A stretch of DNA of 64,000 bases from Plazaster borealis (lineage: Eukaryota > Echinodermata > Asteroidea > Forcipulatida > Labidiasteridae), in NCBI GenBank assembly GCA_021014325.1, contig CM037476.1, forward strand, positions 18,574,827 to 18,638,826, in the 5' to 3' direction. A program made the position numbers and the translations under genes. The number at the start of each line of letters is the position of its first letter. Positions within the stretch are counted from its first letter, which is position 1. This document shows positions 29,622-41,147 of the stretch, in pieces. The notes beneath the pieces are model-generated. The model saw nothing but the letters and a program-made list of their open reading frames with translations, searched no databases and was not told the DNA's origin.

Positions 29622-30497
29622 GCCGTATGGCAAGCCAAAGGGGAAAATTAATTATATAAATAAATTCATTTGATAGAAGATGTGTATAATAAATATATAA
29701 ATATATAATAATGTATATTGCATATAATATACATTAATATAAATAATATCTTACAAATTATTCCAAGTTCAAAACAATATTGAAAAGTAACAATAGTATT
29801 GTTTCTTTGTTCAGCCCCAAATTAAATACAGATGTTTAAAACACATTGTTTAGGTTTTCACAAAATAAGGAACGCTGATTTTTTTCTCCTTCAGCACAAA
29901 ACGCCATATTGTGCCAAAATTCGGCCAATACTTTATATTTGTAAACTTTATTTTGTAAAATGCATTATATTACTTTGATTACAAACATGTTGTGTCTTGA
30001 AAAAAGTTATCAGTAGTTAATTATTTGTGTGCATTTATGTTTTCGCCCGTAATATATATTTGTGTACGTATTATGTTTGTCATGAATCTATATTTTATAT
30101 TGTAACGCCAAAATATTTTCCCCAATTAAAAATAGTAGCTGAAAATATATTTGTTACTTTTCAAATTTATTTTATTTTTGAATATTTTGTAAGATATTAT
30201 ATATTTTATTGTCCATGTATAATATTTTATATATTATATCCATAATATACATCGTTATACATAATATCGTACAAAATATTCCAAGTTCAAAACAATTTTG
30301 AAAAGTAACAAATGTATTTTTTCTTTGTTCAACCCCAAATTAATTATATATTTCTAAATCCATACTATATAAAATAATACTAAACCGGAGGTCGTTGGTT
30401 CAAATCCCACTCTAGTCAATTTTTCTTTGTTCAACCCAAAATCAAATAATGTTTTTATTTATATAATTACTTTTCCCCTTTGGCTTGCCATACAGCC
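29622..30497. mobile_element. Insertion 2 in copy 2 spacer, TIR element of about 880 bp
   Basis: Left end 'gccgtatggcaagccaaagg' and right end 'cctttggcttgccatacagc' are inverted repeats that continue into 'ggaaaa(t/g)taattatataaataaa'. It is absent at the matching place of copy 1 (21185 region). The AT-rich interior has repeated 'attccaagttcaaaacaat' blocks (29760, 30278) and a SINE family B 3' half at 30380-30440. No transposase ORF. Confidence 0.75.
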
Positions 30498-31031
30498 GCT
30501 TATGAGTCATGTGGAAAATATCGTGTAGAGAGTTGATTTAGAGCAGCTCGCCGTAGAAGCAGCCATTGTCAAAAGTACGTTAGATTCAATATGTGGAAGT
30601 CTGCTGTGATGACTCTATAGCTGATAAATTATGTTTTTCCCTCGGTGCTTAGCCGAGTCATTCCTTCTTCTATGATCGAGTGCCGTGTAAAATGTAAGTC
30701 GAATAATGTCTGTTTTTGTTTATAATTATCAGTTATACTTAATGAGGTTGAGCCATGGATTCTGAGGGCGTGTATAAAACACAGTAGCAGTGCCAACACG
30801 GCCCAAGTTCAGTTGAAATTCTTTCCAATGCCTTGAGCTGATTAGCGTCATCAGGGCAAGAGGTGCACCAAGGGCAGCAACGTAACTAGGGTACAATTTT
30901 AGGGGGCAAAGGGGGTGCACCATTTTGTCCATGGGGGGCACTTCCGTTTGCCCTTTTCTTAAAAAGCCCCCTTGCAGCGACTTTTTAATGTAATTTATTA
31001 TTTTGTGTCTGAGTGTAAATGGAAAAATTAG

Positions 31032-31386
31032 TTTAAAGGTATTGTACACTTTTGGTAACGGCTCAAATCCACATTTTGTGTGATTAAACATATGCATGAA
31101 CAAACAAATCTGTGAAAGTTTGAGCTCAATTGGTCATCGAGGTCAAGAGAAAATAGTGAAAAGAGACCTTATGTGTTTTCTGTTTTTTTCAAACATCGAG
31201 TTTTTATCACGCGTGATTATATACAAACTACTGTTTTACTCATTTCTCAAAAACGATAGCATTTTTAGGCAGAAATATCTTAAGGAACCCTTTCTACCAT
31301 TACTTACTTTAAATCATGTAAGTTATGTGTGAATCTGTGAACATTTGTGCTTTTCGATCTTACATATAATGTACAGGGCCTTTAAA
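31032..31386. repeat. MITE relative with 'ttaaaggtattgtac' ends
   Basis: TTAAAGGTATTGTACACTTT at the left and 'gtacagggcctttaa' at the right. The left half is also found alone at 42565-42710. It is a diverged member of the 'acacgtttggtaat' group. Confidence 0.7.
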
Positions 31387-31464
31387 AAGCATCGAATTCA
31401 TCACAATATAAAACTCTGGAAATTTTCAATCCAAAAATTCCAGATTTCAAATGAAGGGGGGCAC

Positions 31465-31560
31465 GGACATCAATTTATTTATTTATTTATTTATTTTATT
31501 TATTTTATTTATTTTAGTTTAGTTTATTTATTCATTTATTAATTAATTAATTTGTTTATT
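31465..31560. repeat. (ATTT)n simple repeat
   Basis: A run of 'atttattt' units with minor variation, next to the 3' side of a MITE and ahead of the LINE fragment. Low-complexity protein products here are meaningless. Confidence 0.9.
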
Positions 31561-31979
31561 TAATACTATTTTTTATTTTCTTTCTTTTTATTGGAGTTAT
31601 ACGACTCCGTTTACTGCACACTAAAAATTATTACATCATTCACAAACAAAACACACCAAATCTTTTTTACAAATTAAAGGAACGAAAGTAATCAATATAA
31701 TATATACAAAGTTTAGGTTGCCTAGAGTTTTATACAACGGATACAATTAGAGAGGAGTAATTAATTAGGTGTATTAGAAGTACACAAATAATGCAGATTG
31801 AGTATGTACAATTGGATCGAAAATTAATAGTTGAATTCCATTTGATTATCCTTATTAATATAGCACAGGGTATTATTTCTAGCATATATACAGACACAAA
31901 TTTATCACCGTCCATTCGTTCCTTTTCTAAAGTGAGAAAGTGCTTTAGAGTACGTTTGAACTGTAAAATAATGTCGATA

Positions 31980-32395
31980 TCAGAGGGATTTTTGTAGTTT
32001 TGAAGAAAAAAAATTGCACCTGATGTTCCAAATCTGCCGAAGCATCTTGACTATTAAAACACCCTGGACCGGTTTTAGGTCATATCCAAGAATTATGTTA
32101 GGATCACTAAGATGAAAACATTTGTTACCGGTGTAATTTCTTATAAGGTATTCTCCCAAGACCCAGGCATTTAATGTGTGAACGCAGTATATGAACAAGT
32201 GTTGATGAGATTCTGGTTCAGTTTCACACAAGGGACATTTCAAATCAAGAATCATGCCAATTTTGTGTAAAACATCTCCAGTAGGATGGATCATATGCTT
32301 TAATTTGAACCAGAAATGTTTATCATCTGGATCGAGCAAGTTATTACTAAAACCCGTTTTCCAGATCAGAGACCAGTCCAAGTCCCTAGCATAAT
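31980..32395 (-). pseudogene. LINE ORF2 C-terminal fragment (zf-RVT domain)
   Basis: About 133 codons. KHFWFKLKHMIHPTGDVLHK, then CPLCETEPESHQHLFIYC, gives the C-x2-C ... H ... C zinc pattern of the reverse-transcriptase C-terminal domain (zf-RVT) found in L1/Tx1-like LINEs. The RT core and endonuclease are absent, so this is a 5'-truncated remnant inside insertion 3. Confidence 0.8.
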
Positions 32396-32479
32396 GGAAA
32401 ACGTGTTGCCATATATAATTATTTATTTATTTATTTATTTGTTTATATCAACCCAAAAATCATTTATATATATATATAT

Positions 32480-32790
32480 TGATTTTGGGTTGAACAAAGA
32501 AAAATTGACTAGAGCGGGATTTGAACCAACGACCTCCGGTTTAACTAGCCGGCGCTCTACCAACTGAGCTATCTAGCCCTATGTTGGCGGTCTCCCTATT
32601 TTGTCAATATCTTTGTTCGGGGGGTGCCAGTCAGAAGCCATTCAACCGCAAACTGCCGTGTAGCCGTGTAGCCAGGGATCACACCCATACGATACAACCT
32701 GGGAAGCGGCAGCCGGGGATCACCTTAAGGGGATGCGACTTTTTTTATATCAGATATCAAATAAGAAACCACAAGGGAAACTGACTGGGT
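32480..32790 (-). mobile_element. tRNA-derived SINE (family B)
   Basis: On the minus strand the head reads 'ggctagatagctcagttggt' (A box) with 'ggttcaaatcccgctc' (B box) and ends in 'tttttctttgttcaaccc'. The 5' extension includes 'tgaatggcttctgactggca'. A second copy follows at once (32800-33010), and pieces are at 30380-30440 and 4415-4580. Confidence 0.75.
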
Positions 32791-32799
32791 AATTCTTAT

Positions 32800-33010
32800 T
32801 AAAATGATTTTGGGTTGAACAAAGAAAAATTGACTAGAGCGGGATTTGAACCAACGACCTCCGGTTTAACGTGCCGGCGCTGTACCAACTGAGCTATCTA
32901 ACCCTAAGTTGGCCGTCTTTCTATTTTTTCAATATCTTTGTTCGGGGGGTGCCAGTCAGAAGCCATTCAACCGCAAACTGTCGTGTAGCCAGAGATCACA
33001 CCCATACGAT
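32800..33010 (-). mobile_element. tRNA-derived SINE (family B), second tandem copy
   Basis: The same order as the copy at 32480: 'gattttgggttgaacaaaga', 'gggatttgaaccaacgacct', 'ctgagctatctaaccctaag', then 'ttcggggggtgccagtcaga'. It ends 'gatacaacctggga'. Head-to-tail with its neighbour. Confidence 0.75.
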
Positions 33011-33444
33011 ACAACCTGGGATTATATATATATTTTAATTTGTTTTATATAATTTTTTGGGTGCCCCCCCCCCTGTGCCCCTGCCCCACTTAGTTACGCC
33101 ACTGGCCCAGGGGAAGTTTGCTTACCATTTCATTCACACTTATTGTTTGTGACTGATTCGGTGTTCAATGGTTACAGGAATAAATGCCATACAAGAATCA
33201 CAGTGATCATCTGCCATGATGAAATCAAACAAGGCCCATAATGTCATTACTCTTTCTACATTTCATGTCATTCAAAAAATTTGCCACACGACCATGATTT
33301 ATTTCAGAACATATGTCTACACAGTGGATGCTGACCGTTCATGATTACAGCAACTGGACGTGAACCCCTCCACACACAAACAGAGTTCAATCACCATCAG
33401 TTAGTGACACAACAGCTAAACCTTGCCACCTTTCGTCAAAGACA

Positions 33445-34941
33445 ATGGAAACCCAAACACACGAAATAACCGTCAATGAATCGGTAGGTAAAGACCTTCT
33501 TACTGACCTACCTCCTGAACAAACGAAGTCAATATTTGAATATCTGAGTGCGGTAGATTTGAGTCACGTGGCATCCTGCAGCAGACATTTGCGAAGTGTA
33601 GCAAATACGGATTCACTTTGGCGCCCTCTATGTCTGAGAAATGGATGGGAACGCTATGGTAACATTACCGATCTCACTAAGGAAATCCCGTACAAACCTC
33701 AAGATGTTAGTGGCGGACGGAATGACGTGTCATTCAATATGGCTGCTATTGTCAGTCAGGACTCAACGATGGATCTTGTTGCTACGTGTAAATGGAAGGA
33801 AATCTACATGAAAGCAAATCATCTTGAGAACAACTGGAAGAACAAACGTTTTCATGTCAGCACTTTGAATATTAGAGACACATACGCAGACCCAGACGGT
33901 CTATCACATGTCCTTAAGATGGTCACCGACAAAGACTCTGTGGTGCTTCTCATGTTCAGCGAAGCAATTCAAATATGGGATATTGAGACGGAAATATGTC
34001 GACACCATATTCCTCCTTTCCGCATTTGTGTTGGGTGTGTCGAGTGTGTCGAGTGTTTAAGTGTTTCTGATGGTAAACTTGCTCTTGGTAGTCAACATGG
34101 TCTGATTCGCATATTCAGTACCAAGACTGGAGAGATATTACACGTCATGCAGGGAGCCAGGGAAGAATGTATCAACAAAATATTCATTGATGCAGAGTTG
34201 GTAATCAGTGCAGCGATATATTTATTATATACTCCTATATCAGAAGTTGGCCGAGACGGAAATATATCCGTATGGACTCTTGAAGATGGAGCACTTCGTC
34301 ATATCTTCAAGATCGATGTAGAGGGGGTCATTTTGACAGAAGTTGCCTATCGGAATAAGATGGTGGTTGGTGCATACAATGATAAGTGTCTTCGACTCTG
34401 GGATGCAGTCACTGGTGATTGCCTGCATACTTTAAGGTATAGTTGTGAAGGTATTACAAAGAGCTTGTCTTGTTGCCTTGGTAACGGCATTGTTGCTTTG
34501 GCCGATTTCGATGCCATGAAGTTTTTTATTTGGAATATACAATCAGGGGAGTGTGTGACGTCAGTTTCGATGGCCGGTGATTTTGGAGCATTGGATGGTT
34601 ATGGATTGCCAGGCAAGTGTGAAGCAGTGGACGATTTGTTCATAGTTTCCTCGTATTGTTATTCAAAAGAATACTTCAACGTGTATAACACAAAAGGAGA
34701 ACTACTGATGACTCTAGATGATGGGGATCGAAAGATTTGCTTTTGTTTTCATGGTAACAAGTTTGTTATCCAAGTACCAGGTGAACGGCATGGTTTTGAA
34801 AACTGTGTCATTTATAACGTCGTTTCAGGTGGCAGTAAGCAAATGTGTGTTACTGAATGTTCAGGTATACTAGAGGGGATCGATGATACCAAAATGTTCC
34901 TTTCTCAGGAAACGAGGATGGCAATTTATCATTACTGGTGA
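33445..34941 (+). CDS. F-box/WD40-repeat protein, intronless (copy 2)
   Basis: 498 aa, paralogue of 22156-23628. The F-box reads LLTDLPPEQTKSIFEYLSAV, DLSHVASCSRHLRSV, SLWRPLCLRNGW. WD-type blades include SEAIQIWDIETEICRHHI, LIRIFSTKTGEILHVM, NISVWTLEDGALRHIF, DKCLRLWDAVTGDCLHTL and FFIWNIQSGECVTSV. The first ~140 residues differ at about 16 positions, while the WD part differs much more. Indels between copies keep frame, including a 9-nt repeat giving VECVECLS near 34035. The full open frame suggests a working gene. Its ligase partners and substrate are unknown. Confidence 0.9.
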   Translation: METQTHEITVNESVGKDLLTDLPPEQTKSIFEYLSAVDLSHVASCSRHLRSVANTDSLWRPLCLRNGWERYGNITDLTKEIPYKPQDVSGGRNDVSFNMAAIVSQDSTMDLVATCKWKEIYMKANHLENNWKNKRFHVSTLNIRDTYADPDGLSHVLKMVTDKDSVVLLMFSEAIQIWDIETEICRHHIPPFRICVGCVECVECLSVSDGKLALGSQHGLIRIFSTKTGEILHVMQGAREECINKIFIDAELVISAAIYLLYTPISEVGRDGNISVWTLEDGALRHIFKIDVEGVILTEVAYRNKMVVGAYNDKCLRLWDAVTGDCLHTLRYSCEGITKSLSCCLGNGIVALADFDAMKFFIWNIQSGECVTSVSMAGDFGALDGYGLPGKCEAVDDLFIVSSYCYSKEYFNVYNTKGELLMTLDDGDRKICFCFHGNKFVIQVPGERHGFENCVIYNVVSGGSKQMCVTECSGILEGIDDTKMFLSQETRMAIYHYW

Positions 34942-34944
34942 AAG

Positions 34945-35875
34945 TGGTGACAGGGGCCCAGTTTGGGCATTTTGACATCAAAAGCACGTGATTCTATTGA
35001 CAGTAGGCTGAAAGTTCGCCCTCTACGTTCATCGCAGTGCAAGTGCCATGAAATAATGGGCCCAAGTCTTACTTGATATGTCTAGAACAAAATGTGAACA
35101 TGAGAGAGGATGTTTGTTTGCAATGGTTCTTTTGAATGTGGTCAATGGGTTAGAGGTCATCATACCATTTTGTCAGGTATAAGATCACAACAATCTCTAT
35201 CTACTCTACATTCAAGACCTTTCAATTTTCTTCCTACATATACTTAAATAACACACGGATCGGCCGTCTGCTTGTTATGGCCATTATTGGGGACACATTG
35301 AGCAGATCACCTTGGTCATTTTGTTCTATAGAGTGTGATAAGCAGCTGTATTGACCATATTTTTGACCGCATGGGGGCGCTTGCATCAGGGATTGTGTTG
35401 CATAACACTACAGTTTCATCTTATTTTAATTGCCTCTACGTAGTTTTCTTGCTTCAATGACGAAATAAAACCAACAATGAAAAAACAAACAGTTTGTTTA
35501 GTTGTTTTGCATCACGTGAAATTGATTCACAGACGACCTCACGCGGTCAAAAATACTGCAAATGTACGATTAGTGATATATATACTTATAGCTTTACTTC
35601 ACTAATTAAATTACGTGTATGTTGAAAAACCATTCATAAACCAAGAACACCACTGATTAGTCTGAGTATAGACTTTATGAATCAAGATAATGTACATGTA
35701 ACAACTATAAATTGTGAGAAGACGCCATTTCCTATAAGCTCATGTTGGAAGTTATACAGAGTCTTAAAATGGCTACCGCTACAAAAAAAATCAACCCGAT
35801 AAAGACGTATTAGTGATATTAATAATATGGCCTGTCTTCTTTTCCCAATAACCATTATTTGTATCTTAAAGGGTC
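34945..35875. other. Intergenic
   Basis: Non-coding on inspection. A (TA)-rich patch is at 35575-35590. Confidence 0.45.
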
Positions 35876-36259
35876 TGTATGCGTTTGGATATGACTCTGG
35901 AAATTAATGGCAATACAAACTTACTTAGTAAGAAGTGCAGCACCTTTGGGTAGTATAATGCATTTTGAGAAACTTTTCACTTCGAAGTACTGCGGTTATG
36001 GAGAAAGATTTGGAATCTGAGAAAGATTTGGAATCTGAGAAGCGTTACTGACAGTAACTTTTCTCAGACTGTGTATTCCAATTGAAGACTATTCTTCCTG
36101 TGTGGACATAACCGCTCCAGATTATCACGAATTTATCTCAAAAACGCTACCACCTTTTGAAATGAAATTGTCACAGGTTAGTTTATGGTATCTACAACTA
36201 TTATAATGATTAAGACAAACGCAGTGGGTTCCCATTACCAAACGTATACAATGCCTTTA
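35876..36259. repeat. MITE, 'gtatacgtttggtaatgact' family
   Basis: TTAAAGGGTCTGTATGCGTT ... CAAACGTATACAATGCCTTTA. It contains a small tandem duplication 'gaaagatttggaatctga' at 36002-36036 not seen in the other copies. Confidence 0.85.
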
Positions 36260-36929
36260 TTTGTATCAAACTTCTTTTCCTGGACTTATATAAATAATTA
36301 TTTATATATATAAATATATCTAGTATCTCAAAGCATGTCATACATAATAAACATTGAAACAACTGTCACCTTTTCAATTTTCTGATTAAGTATTTCCACA
36401 TTACTTCCTTTATTAAAGGAGTATTCTGCATGTAATTTTGACTTTATTGGTTCCGTGTTTGCTTCAACATGCAATTGGTCATTATTGTTTAATGTAAAAC
36501 ACTTATGACGTGTTTGGAGCTGTCCGTTTTGACTAAATATCAAATGTGTACATTAATGAACCCTAGAGATGGGAGAGGCTGAGTGACAGATTTTCTTCGT
36601 CTTTGCAAAATGTAAAATTCGTACGTAGTGTGGTCGATAAGTCACCTTCAAGACGAGAAATATATTAAAGTTATTAAATTCAGTCGTTTGTTGTTGGTAT
36701 GTATGTAAAAAATTAAATCAATTTTCCTGCAAAACGTCATTAGGACTACATAGTGTTCCCTAATAGTAACGAAACAACACCAAGATGTTCAATGGATATC
36801 ACCTTGAATGTTTTAAAAATTCTTATACTTTGAAGTTTGTTATGTTATGGTTGATCGTAAATGTTCCCCCTTTTTCTCGACGATGAACACATTTGCAAGG
36901 AATGTTTGATTGTACAGGCGTGTATAAAA

Positions 36930-39150
36930 TAAACACAGCCATTACATAATAATTACAAGCTTCATACTTTTTTTTTAAATAACTACAAAATGTGTTGGTC
37001 AATTCCGCTGATTTGTTTTGAACTACCTTTTTAACACCCCCTTTTGTTGACACCGTAGTGATTTTTGGGTGTCTGAGTGAACTTAGAGGTTGACAAATAG
37101 TGAGGGAAAGATGGGTCCCATTATAAACGTGCACAAAAACTTAATCTTGATAATAACACTGATTTGGCAGACTCCAATCCAATTGATAATGTGTCTAACA
37201 CTGTTTAGGCAATAATTGTTCTGAATAATTTTGAACCAGTTGATGAAAATGAGATTTGCAAAATTATCTCTCGGTCGCCAAACAAGTCTTGTTCTTTGGA
37301 CGTCTTGCCAACATGGTTGGTCAAGCAATGCATCAACATCATTGTTCCAAAGCTGACTTATATTGTTAACTTGTCTTTATCAACTGGTATATTTCCGGAT
37401 GTTCTAAAACAGGCTGTCATCACACCCATCCTCAAGAAACCATCATTGGATATTAATCAATTGAAAAACTACAGACCAGTTTCTAATATACCTATGTGGT
37501 CTAAAGTCATTGAAAAAGCCATCGCTTCACGTATAAATGATCACCTTGCTGACAATCATCTAAATGAGACTTTCCAGTCTGCTTATCGCGCCCAACATAG
37601 TACGGAGACAGCTTTGCTTAAAGTTAAGAATGACATTATGTGTGCTTTGGATCAAAGGAGAGCTGTGTTCGTTGTACTCCTTGACCTTAGTGCAGCTTTT
37701 GACACGGTTGATTATCAAATATTCTTAAATCGTCTTTCGGACACTTTTGCATCAAGGATACGGCCCTCAACTGGTTCTCCTCATATCTCCAAAATCGACG
37801 AAATCGTGTCGTAGTCTCTGGATCGTATTCTTGTGAACATACTATGGACTATGGACTACCTCAAGGTTCGGTCATTGGACCTATGGGGTTCTCTCTTTAC
37901 ACTCATCCTCTTGGCAAAGTTATTCGTCGGCACCATGTCAATTACCACATGTATGCCGATGATACACAATTATATGTTGACTTCAATCCAACCGTGCCAG
38001 GTGAAAAAGAGAAAGCCTTGGATATACTAACGTCATGCATAGATGACATCATAGTCTGGATGAACACAAACAAATTGAAACTGAATGCTGAGAAAACAGA
38101 GTTCTTTGTCGCTGCCTCTAAGAACAACTTGTCACATGTTGAAGATGTTTCTCTAAGCATTGGAAATTCTACGGTAACCCTCTCAACTAGTATTCGGAAC
38201 TTGGGTGTCATGTTTGACCCTGTCATGTCAATGTCATCTCAAGTTAACTCAGTATGTAGTTCTACTTACTTCCATCTGCGCAACATTGCAAGGATTCGAA
38301 AATACATTGATCAAGATACTTGTCACCATGTGGTTCGCTGTCTTGTCACTTCTCGTCTAGACTATTGTAACTCCCTGGTATCTGGAATCACCAAAGCAAA
38401 TCTTAAACGCCTCAGCGGTATTCAATACAGAGCTGCCAAACTTGTTCTCACCGTTAACTGTTGGAGAGCTCACGGATCTCCCTTACTTGCTGAACTACAC
38501 TGGCTACCCATGGAGAAACGCATCCAGTTCAAAACTCTTCTATATGTTTATAAATGTTTAAATGGCATTGCTCCACCTTATCTCTCTGATATGTTTCATA
38601 TTCGCCAAAACCACCGTCAAGGACTCCGTTCTTCTTCTGATAAAACTCGGCTTAACACTCACAAGTCCAGATTAACTTATGGCAAACACGCCTTCTCACA
38701 CTCTGCTGCTGAACTTTGGAACAGTCTCCCAATTAATGTCCGTAATTCTTCTTGTGTTGTCACATTTAAGAAAAAACTTAAAACTTATCTCTTTCCTAAA
38801 TTGTAGATTTATGATTTGCACTAGCTTGTTTTAATTTATCCTTTTCTTTGTTATGCGCTTTGATCATGTTTTGGAAAAGCGCAGTATAAATACCTTTTAT
38901 TATTATTATTATTATTAATCCTTTGGAAATATACTATTTTTTGAAAATTAGTAGTGAACCAATGTGTAAATTTCCAGAATGCTTCAATCTTTAGTGTGTG
39001 GGTCCAGTGAACATCTATTCATCTGTTCAGACCATTAGAACAAGAATTGTGCCCCCCAAACACAGTTATTTACCCGTAATAAAATCTGCCTCGCATGCGC
39101 TCCCCGGGGATCCACCATGTACAAATTTTCCCGTGGCTGCTCGGAGGGTT
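36930..39150. mobile_element. TIR element (ccgagcagccacggg family) split by a LINE
   Basis: 36960-37143 and 38929-39150 match 4960-5372 in order ('aattccgctgatttgttttg', 'gtgacaaatag'-type block, 'gcttcaatctttagtgtgtg', 'cccgtggctgctcggagggt'). The left terminus is not seen near 36930. The 1.8-kb gap between the halves is the LINE at 37144-38928. Confidence 0.8.
37144..38928 (+). pseudogene. CR1/L2-like non-LTR retrotransposon, 5'-truncated, one frameshift
   Basis: ORF2 starts inside the RT N-terminus (KIISRSPNKSC). RT motifs follow: KNYRPVSNIPMWSKVIEK, VVLLDLSAAFDTVDY, then after a frameshift near 37745 GLPQGSVIGP, YADDTQLY and SIRNLGVMFD. The C-terminal part has CLNGIAPPYLSDMF and AELWNSLP, typical of CR1-type elements, and ends SYLFPKL-like (TYLFPKL). 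The 3' tail is 'aagcgcagtataaatacctt' plus (ATT)n at 38895-38920. No endonuclease remains. The empty site at 5145-5160 defines the insertion. Confidence 0.85.
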
Positions 39151-39221
39151 TACACATATATCTCTTAACGGGTATTTTTTGTTCAAATGCGCCTCGTACC
39201 GAAAGCTAACCAACAGAAAAA

Positions 39222-39399
39222 CAGGCCTGATACTTCAAAGAGGCGACGGATCCAGGCAATTGCACCCGTTGCCCTTGGTCATTGCCTTGATGCCCCTTGA
39301 AACATTCCAATAGAAAATGACAATTTCCTCATAGAGGTGCCCTGCAAGGATAAAATGCCTTGGTGCCATTGCCCTTTCAAACACGAAGTATCAGGCCTG
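39222..39399. repeat. Short TIR element ('caggcctgatacttc')
   Basis: CAGGCCTGATACTTC at 39222 and GAAGTATCAGGCCTG at 39399 are perfect 15-bp inverted repeats. 'gaaaaa' flanks both sides. The CAGG end suggests a hAT-like MITE, but an 8-bp target duplication is not clear. Confidence 0.75.
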
Positions 39400-40465
39400 G
39401 AAAAATATTTCAAGAATAAACCAACTTACTTAAAACAAATAATTCAAGAATAATAGCAGACAAATTATAATCAAAACAGTACAATGTATTTAATATAAGC
39501 CATGGCGTTCAGATTATCTGAGTACGTCATTCGAACAAATAAGCTAGATCTTCTCTTGGATTCGGAGAATGAAGAATAAATGCAGTCAGAACAGTCGTCA
39601 ATTTATATGTGTTGTATTATCTTGTTTTCTTCTCTTAATGATAATAATTGGACAACAGATCGAGAGGATTGTGAAGTCTGTTCCGGGTTTTATTTTTTAA
39701 GTAGATTTTAATCTTAAACTTGATTTTCTGGGGAAGTACCCCCAGGATGCCCCTCTCCAACCCCCAGTGCCTTGTACCGAAACTAAACTCATACCGTCCC
39801 TTTAGGCAATTGGGTTCGATCGATCTAAAACAAATTGTCATGTATTTTACGGAGTGGCTTTTTATTCACAAATTCGTGATGGCTTATAAAGACTCGACAA
39901 CAATTATGACAAGTAGTCTTTAACGTTAGGTCAATTTTCGACTGTTTTATACCAAAATGGCTGCTTTGAGGATAGGCCAGATCGATTTTGTGGAGTAAAA
40001 AATTTGGATCTACGAAATGGGGGACCATGTAAGTTCACGAAGTGAAAGGAAAACCACACAGTTTAGAGGTAAATTTGAGTGGATCATTATATTCTACTTT
40101 TAAAACAGCGTTCCGACCATATTTATTTCATGACAAGCGCTTTTTATAGCCCAAAGCGCCCGATCCGAGGGCAATGTGTCCTCATTTTCTCCAATCGTTA
40201 AATTGGCTTTTGGTCGTAACGGTTGATTGTGCATGCTTTTATTGACATCTTGATTGCACTGTTGTCATTTGAAATCCCCATTGTGAATACAGTTGTATGC
40301 TACATTATTATACAAGGATGCGCAAACAAAATAAAATTACGTATCTACTAAAATGCTTCATTTTACTGTGTTTAGACCACGCCATGCATATTATTAGATA
40401 TAAAACAGTACTTCCATCTAGTAATGGGAATTGTAAATTACCAGTTCACCGTGAACTTGTGAGAC
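39400..40465. other. Intergenic
   Basis: No gene. The stretch 39930-39983 ('tcaattttcgactgtttt', 'ggctgctttgaggatagg', 'ccagatc') recurs at 52600-52654, so it is part of an unnamed repeat. Confidence 0.45.
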
Positions 40466-40735
40466 CAGGGCTCGATTTCACAAAGCACTAAGATGCATCT
40501 CCCGAATTCCGAATCCTACTCCGCGGCAGCAGAATACATAGCAAGACAAGTTCTCAAAGAACAAAAATCTACACAGCAAAGTAGATATACACATGGTGTT
40601 ACAGCAAGCCGAATACATCCTTAAGATGAGTTGTCAATATTGCCATAGTGATTTACATTGTGACATCACACATTGCATAGTGATTAGGATTGATACACAG
40701 AAAAGATCACTCTTAGCTCTTTTTAAAATCGACCC
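40466..40735. repeat. MITE ('gatttcacaaagcac' family) with nested insertion
   Basis: The outer ends and core match 11713-11858 ('ctcgatttcacaaagcact' ... 'gatttacattgtgacatcac'). Positions 40501-40620 are foreign and match the repeat at 6540-6680. The right end is worn ('ttttaaaatcgaccc'). Confidence 0.8.
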
Positions 40736-41147
40736 CTGTTCCTTGATGTTAGGATGGATATGGAGATTTTACAACATTGCTTGCAATGGGAAATCGTATA
40801 TTCACGAGACAGTGGTTAGTTCACTTTACGTAATAACCTGTGAGACATGTTCCTTGGTATTGAATGGATATTGGGATTTTAAAATAATAACTATCATTGG
40901 GAAATTGTCATTACCAGGACACAGTTGTATGTAACGTGTGAGACCTGTTACATGATGCTGGTTTTACATGTTAACAAAGATGACCTTCTATTAGGATATT
41001 TTCAAGTAAAGGTGCCTGATTTTTGAAAGCATTTAAGTCAAGTATACTTTTAGGTAATTTTGGTATTTTGGGTACAGGCCTACGACCAGTATAGAAAGCT
41101 GCAGACGATGTGAACTATGAACGGTTTGACTCCAAAGTTTAATAGTT

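Larger units (their letters stand above)
30872..33107. mobile_element. Insertion 3 in copy 2 spacer, 'cgtaactag' ends, 2.2 kb, nested
   Basis: Left 'gggcagcaacgtaactaggg' and right 'cttagttacgccactggcc' are inverted repeats. Copy 1 (21550-21590) lacks the segment. It is loaded with other repeats: a MITE (31032), an ATTT run (31465), a LINE fragment (31980) and two SINEs (32480, 32800). The terminal C/G runs (33066-33075) are typical of this type of element. Confidence 0.65.

Noticed and set aside
32515..32580. Possible minus-strand tRNA gene
   Set aside because: Head of SINE family B. The anticodon loop lacks the usual U33, and the flanks repeat in several copies.
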